The translations under genes were made by a program, and so were the position numbers. A stretch of DNA of 64,000 nt. Origin: Conchocele bisecta. Lineage: Eukaryota; Mollusca; Bivalvia; Lucinida; Thyasiridae. Shown piece by piece: positions 1-12,600 of the stretch (positions are counted from its first letter, which is position 1; each line of letters starts with the position of its first letter). The notes under the pieces are model-generated. The model saw nothing but the letters and a program-made list of their open reading frames with translations. It was not told where the DNA came from and ran no database searches. The stretch spans positions 108,393,370 to 108,457,369 of the forward strand of contig CM055266.1 in NCBI GenBank assembly GCA_029237695.1, given 5' to 3'.

Positions 1-30
1 ATTATAGTGATTTTACGGAGTCACTGACGA

Positions 31-115
31 CATGAAAACACATCTTCAAGTTGGTATTTTATTAGAATTGTCTCCAATGAGACAATTCTAATGAAATACC
101 AAGATGTGTTTTCAT
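31..115. repeat. Long perfect-type hairpin
   Basis: Two arms of about 38 nt (ATGAAAACACATCTT...AATTGTCT and its near-exact complement) surround a few loop bases. It has the shape of a small palindromic MITE or its remnant. No second copy was noticed. Confidence 0.7.
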
Positions 116-193
116 GGCTTCTAATGGCGTTTAAAAAAATGGGAACATCGTTGCTTTGTCGCGCCACTAGGTAGTCATTTGAAACGTCTTCAT

Positions 194-199
194 TTTATT
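194..199 (-). promoter_or_regulatory. Candidate polyadenylation signal of CPED1
   Basis: The reverse complement reads AATAAA and is the first such hexamer I see downstream of the stop codon outside the palindromes. The implied 3' UTR of about 370 nt would be largely family I MITE sequence. There is no transcript evidence. Confidence 0.3.
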
Positions 200-348
200 C
201 GTTTGTCATAACGTTACATAATACGAATATGTTATTAGTATGATGCGGTCAGCCAATCAATTTCGCTGCAGGTGTTATAACACGTGTGTCATATCAAATT
301 TATGAAATTGGTTACAATACGTCATAATAGGGTTTTAAGTTTTATCTT

Positions 349-555
349 TTAACCCTTTCAACACCACAGGCCTGTATAGTGGTATTGGAAAAGAGTCATC
401 AGGATCTTAACTTTTTGCAAGTAATTTTCATATTTTTGAAGAAAAACAACCTTTTCATATATGGACTAGCCTGAAAATCATTTTGTGACAGTTGGATTGT
501 TTGCAAAATTAATGTATTAAAATCCATTCCAGTTACTTGGGGGTGACAGTGTTAA
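349..555. mobile_element. Family I MITE (TTAA-flanked), 3' UTR copy
   Basis: It begins TTAACCCTTTCAACACC and ends GACAGTGTTAA. The interior matches the copy near 38.3 kb (GCAAGTAATTTTCA, ATGGACTAGCCTGAAAAT) but lacks the central hairpin arm. The right TTAA overlaps the CPED1 stop codon. Confidence 0.75.
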
Positions 556-689
556 TGTGATAAAACGCTATGTCCAGCGTGGTCGACATATCTGGTTGAG
601 GACGATCTGAGAGTAGCCTGGTTTATGTCGCCGTCTATCTGGTATCTATTGCTCATTTTAACACCATTGCTGTCACTCACTGGCGTTAC
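552..689 (-). CDS. CPED1: CPED1 coding exon 21 (terminal exon and stop)
   Basis: It encodes residues 951-995 (VTPVSDSNGVKMSNRYQIDG to SVLSH) and ends in TAA. It joins exon 20 in phase 0 after an acceptor CTTTTGCAG. The tail is weakly conserved and about 20-30 residues shorter than remembered for human CPED1. The stop codon lies inside the TTAA that borders a family I MITE, so the 3' UTR begins in transposon sequence. Confidence 0.85.
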   Translation of the reverse strand, partial: VTPVSDSNGVKMSNRYQIDGDINQATLRSSSTRYVDHAGHSVLSH

Positions 690-3600
690 CTGCAAAAGAA
701 AAAAATAACAACACCATTAATTCAGTAATATTTAAGTTTTAATAAAATATTAAGAATATATAAATGTCGCTCCAGGGCTTTCGTAGCATATTGATTCACT
801 ACTATCAACGTTTTGGAACCTTAATCAAAAGGATGAAATGCGACCCACAGGTTGATGTAACGGATGTAAGATCTGGATATACACTGGTCGCAGAACCATT
901 TTACCAGTAACAGCCACAAATATGACCCACGCCCACTCAGTAGGCACACTCTAATCTTTATAGAAATTAAATAAGTGCTTAATTGTGTCACTATTCCACG
1001 CTATACACATTTATTATATACATACCCATGAAATACATAGTTATACGATGTAAATAAAAGTCATATGTTCTCATCGATGAAATAAACATCTTCCGGTGAA
1101 AATACGACTACTTCCACTATCTATATTCATAACGTGCACCTGCAGTGCCGAACTGCAAATAGGCTGCAAATACACATTCATTACCGTATACAGTCTAAAA
1201 AACTGCTAATTTCCATGGAGCGGTATATAATAAACAGAATATTCATATTTTTGCAACGAATATGACATATATGTTCATCTCGTGGTGTGAAATGTCCATA
1301 TTTCACAAGTGCCGTTAGGCACTCGTGAAATATGGACATTCCACACCACTTGATGAACATATATGTCATACTCTATATATTCATTTTAAATATATAATAT
1401 TTATTTTACTTATAGTGACTCGCGGTGGTATCAGGCTATTATCATATGCAAATGAGGCATGCTATGTTTTATTATTTATAGTAATTAAATGCGTGACCCG
1501 AACTAATAATATTTTCGACAGATTATAAAGTATGGTCATTGCAAATCAACAAGTAAATACAGAGATAAATAATAATGCCCGTTAACATTTTAAGGAAACA
1601 CGGTTATCGCCCCTGATATAAGTGTGCAAATTTACGTCTGATATAAAATGTATACTAATGCCAATCAATACGTGGGGTAATGGTGAATGAATGTTTATTT
1701 TGCCAGAAGTGGGCATGTACTTTTAACATTGAAATATACAGATTTCTTGCACAACTTACTTTGTGAAAATGGCATGCGCATTTTCCCTGTACAAAATCCT
1801 TATAGCGGGCCATTGTCATGTTGAACGTGGCCGCCACTCGGAACCCCTTGGTTTTGGCATAGTCCATCACTTCCTGTTCTCGTGCCGCCAGTTTCTGCTG
1901 CTCACCCTGTAAGGTAGACTAATATGTGACTGGAGAAATGCGACCAGTGTAGATCCAGATCAGCCTGTGCATCCGCACAGCCTGATCAGGATCTGCACTG
2001 TTCGCCATTCCATCAATTCCGTGAAGCTTCTCACAAGCAATGTAGATCGTTATCAGGCTTCAGGAGTGTTCCATTTGATCTTCTGGAGCTCACATAAGCC
2101 CCATTTCTCCAGGCACAGACACATATAACGTGCCATGTCTTTATTTCGTTGTTTACTTTTATATATTTTTTTATTAATCTGGCATTTTTCTTTTTCTGTT
2201 ATCATGCTGTAGAGGGAAGGTAGCGGGAGTGATTGGACCATAGTGGACGTGGTATGGGATTACATGGTTTATTGTTTTGTCTGGAGTAATGGCGGCGCCC
2301 ATGAGGTCTCAGGTAAATATTATCAATACGGCTGCGGTTTCTTCCTTTTAATGATGACCATGTTTCAGCCGTTGACACTACGAGTCCGCCAATACCAAAT
2401 TGAGCAGCATTACTTATGTAGTTAGTCTGAACATTCTGCAGAGAAATTTGAATCGGACGGAATCGTTAACTTAAGACGTCGTTTTCGGAAAATGTCGTAA
2501 ATTCTGAGGATATATTTCATCAGATACCGTCGCACATCTTCTTATGGACAAAATACATGGCGTGTCTCAAATGTACACAGTAATAGACACTATGAAGATA
2601 CAATACCTTTATTCAGTCAATACAAGACACGTGACACATGAGGTTTACAGGAGGTATACAGTTTACAACGACGGGTACAGTGGATTGATCAGTATAATGA
2701 TAATTTGTTTTTTTTATATTATTCAAATACTGCCAAGGTGCATGATCACGTGGTTACAACAACAACGACAACATTTGAAAGTGTTGAAAGCTCGCCCACT
2801 CCAAAGTACGTATTATTTGATATTTTCCTTAATATGCATCGGATTTTCATAAAATATGGCACAGCAAACGCGTCTTCATGAGCTTCATTTGGTGGTCACG
2901 GGAGATTGGGACAGACTTATGTCGTGTTTGCAAAGAATCGATTTCCGTGTCGGTAGACACGGAAATCGATTCTTCGCAAAAACGACAGAAGTTTTGGCCA
3001 TAATACAGAGACCACCAAATGCAGCTTAACATTACGCGTTTGATGCGCCATATTTTATCAAAATCCGTTACGTAATAAGGACAATATAAAATAATACGTA
3101 CTTTGAATCGGATGGATTCTGGAAGTTTCAGTACTTGTTGTTGTTGTTAGTACCACGTGATCATACACATTGACTGCTAGGTTTCTCAACAAGGTTGTCA
3201 TGACATTGCCTGACGTTTGTGCCCACAAATGGTATCAGTTATTCCTATCATGAATGAAGACAATGTAACAAGAACTTACGACAGCCACATATCGTACACC
3301 GTCTATAGGTAGATGGAAGCCTGCCCCCAGCCCCTTCACCACCACGGTAATATTCGATAACCCCTTCCTGTGAAACAAAATACATGTATCATCAAGCATT
3401 CATAGCAGTGTGTATCCATATTAACAATGGTCGTGTTTTCATAATTCTTGTACTGAATCCTATTTCACAAAGTGACAATATTGTAACTGAAATATTTGTA
3501 AATACGCTATTTGTAGTATTTACGCTAAAATATGGTGAAATTCTATTTTGAAGGAGCCAATACTAATCAAAATAATGTGGTCAGGAGTTAAGCACATTTC

Positions 3601-6600
3601 ACAATACGAAATCACTGGCGGTGCAGCACTCGGCACCGGAGTAAAATGTCTCATGTTGAAAATGTACAGACGATGTGCCACTCAGCTCTTTACAGAGCTA
3701 TCCCATAAACGCACGTTTCGTCTAGTAACCGGCGCAGATGTCTTACTAGACGAAAATGTGTTTATACAGTATCGTCTACAAGTAGCGAATGGGTATTCGT
3801 CAGGACCCTGGAGCCTATTTCGACGTGAAACAGTTTACGCTGGCACGGATTGCAGTACCAGTGAATATAATTATTATGTTATGATACCCACTTTCTGTGG
3901 CAATAATAGCCTTTATAACGCTTGACCCCTGTCACCCGTTGTTGTTTTATATTGTGTCTTCTTTCTCAATAAAAGCATGTTATGACACTTGGAAATGATT
4001 ATAAAGTGATGTCAAACCATGTGTTTGATGAGACAAATGAAAGTAAAAAATAAACAGCATTGTATTAGCCAATAAAGATGGCGAATTGAGACGTCGTGAT
4101 TACCTCTGAAGCGCTGTGACGATGATATCGATATGTTGTCGCGCCAGCCAGTGCACCCCGCCCACAACTAATACTGTATTGGCGTTGTTGGCCAACGGTA
4201 ACAAACTGAAATATGGTGCAGCAAACGCGTCTTCATGAGCTGCATTTGGTGGTCTATGGTGTTTGGCACAGACTTATGTCGTTTTTGCGAAGAATCGATT
4301 TCCGTGTCGAAGACACGGAAATCGATTCTTCGCAAAAACGACAGAAGTTTGGGCGAAAATACAGAGACCACCAAATGCAGCTTAACATCAAAATCCGTTA
4401 CGTAATAAGGACACAATGACTGACGTGGTGTGTGACTTAGTTGCGGGCAGTAACTCTGCAACACTCCCGTATAGTACCGTCATCAGCATGCTACGGATGG
4501 TATGGAAAGTTTGCAGAACGGTTACAACTTACAACTATGTGTAACTGTGAGGGAGAAATGGGGCTTCTCGAATTTGCGACCAGTGTATCTCCTGATCAAA
4601 TATCACAGTCATGTAAGCCTGATAACGATATATATTGTTTATTAATTAGCATCATGACGGGTGTAATATTGATGGATGGCGATTTGTGTAGATCCTGATC
4701 AGACTGTGCCGATACGCAGGCTGATCTGTAGCCTATTTCACCAACATTGCAAAGTATACTTTTCTAGCAAAGTATACTTTGAGGGAGTAATCATTATTAA
4801 TATAGAACTACTAACAACTGCATATATTTGATGATTAAAAGTATGCAGAATTATTATACTGAATGTATTACATTATCACAGCCAAAATGGCTGTGATAAT
4901 GTAATAAATTCAGTATAATAAAAATTAATAAATTTGTCCTAAAATTGAAAATTTCTCCCTCAAAGTATACTTTGCTAGAAAAGTATACTTTGCAATGTTG
5001 GTGAAATAGGCTACTGGATCTGCACTGATAGGACAATCCATAAATCACAGCCAGTCACAGCCACACATAAGGAATACTTACAGTAATAAATCCCCCCCCC
5101 CCCCACGGGTCAATTCACGAAATAATAAATCCTGTCCAACGACACAGACATGTACTGACTGTAATGTGTGGCAATGTCAATAGGTTAGAACAATTATCTC
5201 AATCATGTTGATGCTTACTTACTTTTTGATTAGCTGATATATGACTTTATAGAACTTGGGTCTGTGGTTGGGTGGCAACCAGAAATGCGGGTAGTATGCA
5301 AATGCAAACACAGCATTGACGTTGTTTATATTTCTGTAGATCTTCATGCTGTGGGTTTTGTCCCAGTTCCAGATGGAGCCATTGAGCTGTTGGATCATGT
5401 AGTTCAATATGCCCCTGTTGGTCGAATCTCCGATGAATAGGAACTTTTTATCATGCACGCATTTGCTCAACGACGTCGACGTCACGTGTTTGTAGCGACA
5501 GCGTTCCGGTTGCCATGTGGCCTGTTGCCAGTAGCAACTATCCTGGTCCACACATGATTCACACGGCACCATCCAACTACCTATGGAGCAAAACATGTTT
5601 GCGGTACATACAATTGAGACAGAATGCTATACATGTCTAACCAAGATCCACAGCGGTAGTAACATTGATTGTCGTTGAAGGCAGTAACTCGTTACATGCG
5701 GGCGGTATGGTAGTTTTGCAGAGTTACTGCATGCAACAACATTAATTATGGCGAGTGTTAAAGGACTCGACATGGTTCAAACCCAGATGGATAAAGCGTG
5801 GCAGAACTGGTAAAATGGCTAAGAAATCCTACTTATTCTTACAAACCAGCAGAAAGTCAGAGAAATAAAAATTGCCAAAAAGAATCGACTCTAACGGCCT
5901 GTTTTTAGAGGTCTATATAGGTTTTTATTTGTTTTCGTGGCAATTTTTATTTCTCTGACTTTCGGAATTCGGAAATGTGTAACAATTTTACCATCCCTGC
6001 CACGCTTGAGTGTTAAAGGGGCATATCAGGACTTTTGGGAGAAAAATACTATAACAAATAAAAAAGTGTTTTCATCATGGCCCTGTGTAAGGTGGTTTAA
6101 TTGAAGATATATGGGTATATTAGGACTGCTGGGTTGTTTAAATTTTCACCGATACCGGTATATGAGTATCAGATTTTTCTATCTTGCTGAAGATAGGAAA
6201 TCCAATATTTATGTACCTATATGGGTGAAAATAGAAAGCGGTCCTAGTATCCTCTTATATCTTCAATTTAAAAAATCCTGATATGCCCCTTTAATAGACG
6301 GGGGATGGTTCAAACAGAGCAACAACACACTGTGGTGGCGTATACATAACCAGGGGCGGATTCAGCATTTGGGGAACGGGGGGTTGTCTAGTTGCGATGG
6401 TAACTCTTGCAATCTACTCCCGTACCGTCCGTCCGGGCGGTACGAGAGTAATTGCAAGAGTTACCGTTTGCAACTAGGGGGTTGTCCTATTTTCGAGCTC
6501 TTCGAAATGCACTTTCCTGTGTTTTACGGCATTTAAATTCCGACTCCAACTGGCGGCAACCCCGGAACCCCCTCGAAATCGGCCCCTGATAACTACTGGG

Positions 6601-9600
6601 TTAACTATTACATTATCCCACTTCATCCATATTCCCGAGTTTTGTCCCAGTGGTATTAAGAAAACCGAACATCGTACCGCGGTATGGGAGTCGTGTCAAT
6701 TGCTTTAGCAAAATGCTTGAGCATTATCTCCCCGTACATGAGGAGGAACCATGCTCTAAGTATGATTTATCCCCACCAGACATGATACGGATGTGGTGGT
6801 GGGATAAATTACTTACAGCACGGTTTTCAGCATGTACGGGGAGATAATCCACTCGCCGTACCTCGTGGATTATCTCCTCGTACATGCGACTAAACGTGCT
6901 CCAAGTATTACATATATAATATTCATGTACATGTAATTGCACGATAACTCTAGACGAAATACAAGCGTCATATGAACAGACAGTTAAGAAGCATGGTCAA
7001 ATGAAATTATCAATACCTGCATGGTCACCGTGTTGACAATCGGTACGTCGTAGGTGTGTTACATCTGTCCATCTGACGTTTGTGTTGTAGAGGCCACATA
7101 TGGATGCTGGATCAAACCGTAGGGAACAGTCCTGCAAATAACGTCATACAGTTTGAAAGGCCGCATTATACTACTAGTTATACTACCAGTATCAAGGTGC
7201 ATGATCACGTGGTTACAACAACAACGTCGCCCACTCCAAAGTAAATATTATTTGATAGTTTCCTTAATATGTAAAGGATTTTGATGAAATATGACGCAGC
7301 AAACGCGTCTTCATGAGCTGCATTTGGTGGTCTATGGAGTTTGACACAGACTTATGTCGTTTTTGCGAAGAATCGATGTCCGTGTCGGAGACACGGAAAT
7401 CGATTCTTCGCAAAAACGACAGAAGTTTGTGCGAAAATACAGAGACCACCAAATGCAGCTTAACAAGACGCGTTTGATGCGCTATATTTCATCAAAATCC
7501 GTTACGTAATAAGGACACTATAAAATAATACGTACTTGTTGTTGTTGTTAGTACCACGTGATCATACACCTTGAGTATACTGAGTATGCGGTTAAAACAT
7601 ACAAGAAGTGAATACATTGCTTTCATGTACATATATGGTTATGGGTTTTGCAACCAGTGTATATCCAGATCTACACTGACTGCAAAACATATAAGCCCCG
7701 TTTCTCCAGTCCCAGCCACATATTCACACTGGCTGCATTGTAGTTGGCAGCACGTACCTGTTTGAGAGCGCATGTCTGTAAGTTGTGTCCGGTCACGTGA
7801 AGGTCGCCCCGCCCTCGCAGTTGCCTGGTAACGATGAGCGTGTATATCCGTACAAGTCGGGGATCGGCTTGGGATGTGTCGATCACGAGGATACTGATGT
7901 GGTTGTCACCCAGCCCTATTGTCTGGTTACGTGGTCTGAAACAATATGTTTACATCCAAGATGGTCGCGATCGGGGCTGTTATAAATTACATATAACATC
8001 GGTTGTGTTGTGTAATGTCGAAAGATGAATACATGTATATCCACTCAAACAAATCCTCATTATATATGTATTATAAGTGTATATGGAAGGAATATAGCAT
8101 TTCAGGGCCAGCATTTTTGACATCCAAGATGGCGGGCATGGGAATTGTAAAAAATATGGAACCAACCCCAGTTTTGTTCTACACGATTCAACAGATGACC
8201 ATTGGTTACAAAGGTGTAGCAAAACAGTATGCAATACTACATAACATTATACACTAATAGTGTTAAGAGCATATAGTTTCATTTTGTCACACAAGCGTTT
8301 AAAGGAATAATTTGACGAATGGTTGGGCTTTTATCAAATAGAAAACAACAACATTTTAGTATACCATAGATCTACACATATACGATACATATGAGCCGCG
8401 TCGTAAAACCTGTCTTCGGGAAATTCTTGGTCAAATTAACATTTTGTTACTATGACAATGGTATTTGTATGATGAATTGAATGCTTTTTATTTGATCATG
8501 ATATATGCAATATTCATTAAGATATTATATTTTATACAGCACTACTATTCAGGTCGTTTGAGCACGTGTGCGCATGTACGGCGGATTCGGTATGCCAATT
8601 TCTTCTTTTTGACGTCCTGTTTACTGAGCGTTTTAATAATTTATAATTGTAGAAAACCATAGAAGTATATGAAACAGACAGTAATATTTACTGTGCAGGT
8701 ATGTCATTATGTATTGATTAACTGGTTGGTTTATTGGGGGCTATATGACAGTTCAGCAAATACATATGGGAAGACACCTGTAAATGGGGAGGACAATACG
8801 TTCAGCATTACAGGTACCATGTTAAATTCACATAGCAAAATCGTTTTTTCGCAATAAAGTCAATATTTGATGGAATTTCATAAAATAATTTTTTTTGGGG
8901 AGGGGGACTTTTTTGTTATTGATGGAAAATTACTTACTTTAAAATATGTTTTAGATTTAATGTGTTTAATAGCCAAAAGTTCGTCGGCAGCAAAATTGGA
9001 ACAGACAGTAGGTATTTTTCATGTCGGCTCTACTCGGTCACCTGTATGATTGCTGTCTATGTCACGCTAACATTCATTGGAATGTGACAAGCCTTAACTT
9101 ACAATATCGGTATTCCAATATGTAGACACACTCAGATAAATCTGCATTCATGTATGCATGTATGTAACCATTTGTTAAGTACATATTGCACCATATTTAT
9201 GCATGTCTTGGTTTACAGATGTTGTTCTATGGAAAACGATTTAATTAATATTTACAATATTCTCTGCACTGTTTGTCGCAACAGATGTTGTTCTATGGAA
9301 AACGATTGAATTCGTATTGGCAATACTCTCTGCACTGTTTGTAGCAAATTTAAAACTCACGGGGAAATGAACTTTCGACACGTGCCGACGGCCGGTCAGG
9401 CCCGACCCCGCTCTATTTTTGGAGACATTTGTTACCGCAATATCAGCTTTTTACACTGCCTTGTGTTTGTTTTCTGAGTGTTACGGTAGCATTTTGTCTT
9501 TTGGAGAGTGAACTCGCCTTGCGAGTATTGTAGCCTATTGTTCTGCAACAAGTAACTGAACTTCGAAGTCAGAGTGCAACATGCAAGTCTCAGCGGAAAT

Positions 9601-12600
9601 TACGTCAGCTAAGTTCACGACGTCATATCTTGTGACGTCGTTAGACTCCCGAAGACAGGATTTCTCGCGACGCGGCTCATATATAAAGCATACGGTAGCA
9701 GTGAACACATGTCTTGAGGCATTCCTAAGGATAATAGAGTCTGACGTACCTACTTTGGCGCAAAAATATGACATCACAACTCACGTAACGGCGTCTGCGG
9801 CAACCAGCCGCTAATGGTGCAATACCATACCTCAGTAACATTGCCTGATGTCACCTTGTTATTGTTGCTGTAATCACGCGGGTATGTGCTGGGTGATCAC
9901 GCGTTTTTAGACATGGACTATATTTACAATGTGAACGCAGACGGCTAGCACATAACTACTGAAGCAATACGCCTTAAAGTTATGTGTGCGTTGCTGCTTA
10001 CCCGTCCGAACTGTATTTATTGTCAAACGTGACGTGGCATAGACAACTTCTGGCAAAAGCCCATATCTTGATGACGATGACGTCATAGTCTACCACGGCT
10101 TGGTATCCGGCGCTACCAGTCTGGCGGAGTGGTACGGGCGGGTCGGTGTGTAGGGAGAGCAACTGGCCGTAGTCGGCTGGATCCCGACTGCACGGGGCTC
10201 TCTGTGGCGGCGCTGCAATATAGACGACTTGACATACATCGCTATGTGGGATCACGTGGTTTCCGGACGGCGTGACGTCATATTAGTTTGATGTATTTAT
10301 ACTAGATTTCCTTTAATATCTTTCTAACGGAATGACGGTTTTTATGAAACATAGCGCAGAAAATACGAAACAAGTTACCATTTATTGCAGTTTCATAATT
10401 ATGTCGTTTTGATGAAGAATAGGTTATCATCGATATGTAGATCCAAACCTACAGCATGTGAGTGTAAGAAAGAAAAAATGTTAATCGATTATTCGTGAAA
10501 GTTATGTTATTGTAAATAACTTTTTGAACAACAATAAACCATAAGTCATCGTTTAAAAATACCTACTGTAAAAACGTCACATATAATTATTACGTCACGT
10601 CCGAAAATCAGGTTCGGAAAGCTTTGGAAACCACGTGATCCCAATCTCTGTCCATGCATATTTGAGACGAGCCATGTCATTTTGTACACAAGATGTGCGA
10701 TACTCACGAAATATATTAAATTTATGATATTTTCCGTAAATGATGTCCAAAGTTGATGAAATGTTCAGAACAAATACAGAATTCTATTATATCTGTACTT
10801 GAACATTTCATAAACTTTCAACATCATTTATAGAAAACATAGTTTTTCTAAACATTTATTATGAAAATCTTCTTAGGTGTAAAAAGCATGTGGCTTGTTT
10901 CATTTGTCCTTAATGCCATTCAACACTAAATATCTGGAAATTGAATTACCTGGAAGTATTTCAGACTAGACTAGTCCATTTATAGAAAGGGTGTGTGTTT
11001 TATTTTCTAGAAAAATCTGAAAATTACTTGCAAAAAGTGCAGATCCTGATGAGACGGCTCGTTACGAGCCGTCTCATCTGGATCTACACTGTTTGCAAAC
11101 ACTGCTATAGAGGGCTAGAGTGTTGAAAATCTTACACATTGGAGTGAACACTATAGGGATGGACAAAGGACAAGCATGACCATTCAACAGATGGAATTTG
11201 GAATCTTAGAACCGATGTACAGCACACGAATGGATGTCAAAAGAAATATTGTGGCTACAATATATTGATGACTGCTGTGGAATGCAAGAATCCATGTAAA
11301 CGCTTGTTAATATATTTTCTGACAACGGTTTCCATACACTATCCAGACATGTATGATGTACAAACATAAAAATAATAATAACAAAATTCTCCAGCAAAAA
11401 TTCGCACCTATGCAACATTATTGACAATAATGGTGGCCATTTTGAATTAAAGATGGCGGCCAAAATAATGACGGGAAAAAGGTACCAAGTTTGTTGGGTT
11501 TTTTTTATTTCTTTTGCTGTACTGTCTCTCAGAATGAAAATACATTTGTAAATACAAAATTCAAGACCATCGCAAAACATTTCAGCAAATGCTTATTTTT
11601 TCACTTTCTGACACTGTCTATTGTGAATACAGTGGTATCTCTCTAAACCGGACACCGAGATAATATATGTGTTCGCATTTTGAGAGGTTTCTTGGTAACA
11701 CATCTCATATAATAATGCATGTTCATGATTGCAAAAGATATAAGTATGTTCCACAATGGTTATATGCCTAATTTACAGTGGAACGTCGCTAAACCGGACA
11801 CCTTGGGGACCTCCCAGGGTGTCCGGTATAGAGAGGTTTCACTGTATTTCGCTATTTCAGTAATAAGTTTCTCACCTGTGTCGGAAGAGTCGTAGCTGTA
11901 GGACAGCTGTCTCCTTTCCACCATTTCTTCCGTGTCTCTGAAACATACAGACATATAATACATGTACTGTAATAGGAGACACGCCATGCCATTTTGTACC
12001 TTCGGACTTCTGCGTAATTTCATGTAATACGTTTACATAATTTACACTATTTTCCGTAAATGTCGTCAAAAGTTGACAAAATGTTCAGAGTACATGTGGA
12101 ATTATATTCCGCATGTACTCTGAATATTTTGTCCACTTTTGACGGCATTTATGAAAAAGATTGTACATTGCTTACATGGATATATCAAACAGGTCCTGTT
12201 GTCGCGCGTCCAGAGATGTGTAGTGGGCCTGTAGCACCATGAGGCGTGGGTGTAGGCCCCGCGTCGTCTGTCCGCCCGCCCCACTGTACCCACTGGGCCC
12301 ACTGTGCCGCTCGATGTAGCCCAGGAAGGGCGTGTACCGCCAACCGTCCGTACCAGGATATAACTGTTGGCAGGACGCGAAATTCATGGCCCGTGCTTAT
12401 ATCATACGAGACCTGCCATGTTGTACCTAATCACGTCACATGAAACTTATATACGAAATTTACGATATTTTCCGCAAATGACGTTGAAAGTTGACGAACA
12501 TTTCATACCAAATGCAGAGTTATATTCCGCATTTTCTAGGCAAAGTTCGGCAACGTTCGACGTCTTTTACAGAAAATATCACAGTTTCGGTAAATATATT

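Larger units (their letters stand above)
922..1730. mobile_element. Family F MITE, split by a nested insertion
   Basis: The left part (ACGCCCACTCAGTAGGCAC to about 1007) and the right part (about 1370 to GGGCATGTACTTTTAA) belong to the TTAA-flanked family F seen intact at 24.1, 29.3, 36.1 and 59.0 kb. The block between is foreign: a family BB segment followed by a hairpin. Confidence 0.7.

Noticed and set aside
3548..3925. 125-codon plus-strand ORF
   Set aside because: It coincides with a family K MITE hairpin and has no counterpart motif.
9581..9814. Plus-strand ORF with TATA-like string and TGACGTC motifs in intron 14
   Set aside because: No splice or family support; the motifs are too short to call a promoter.
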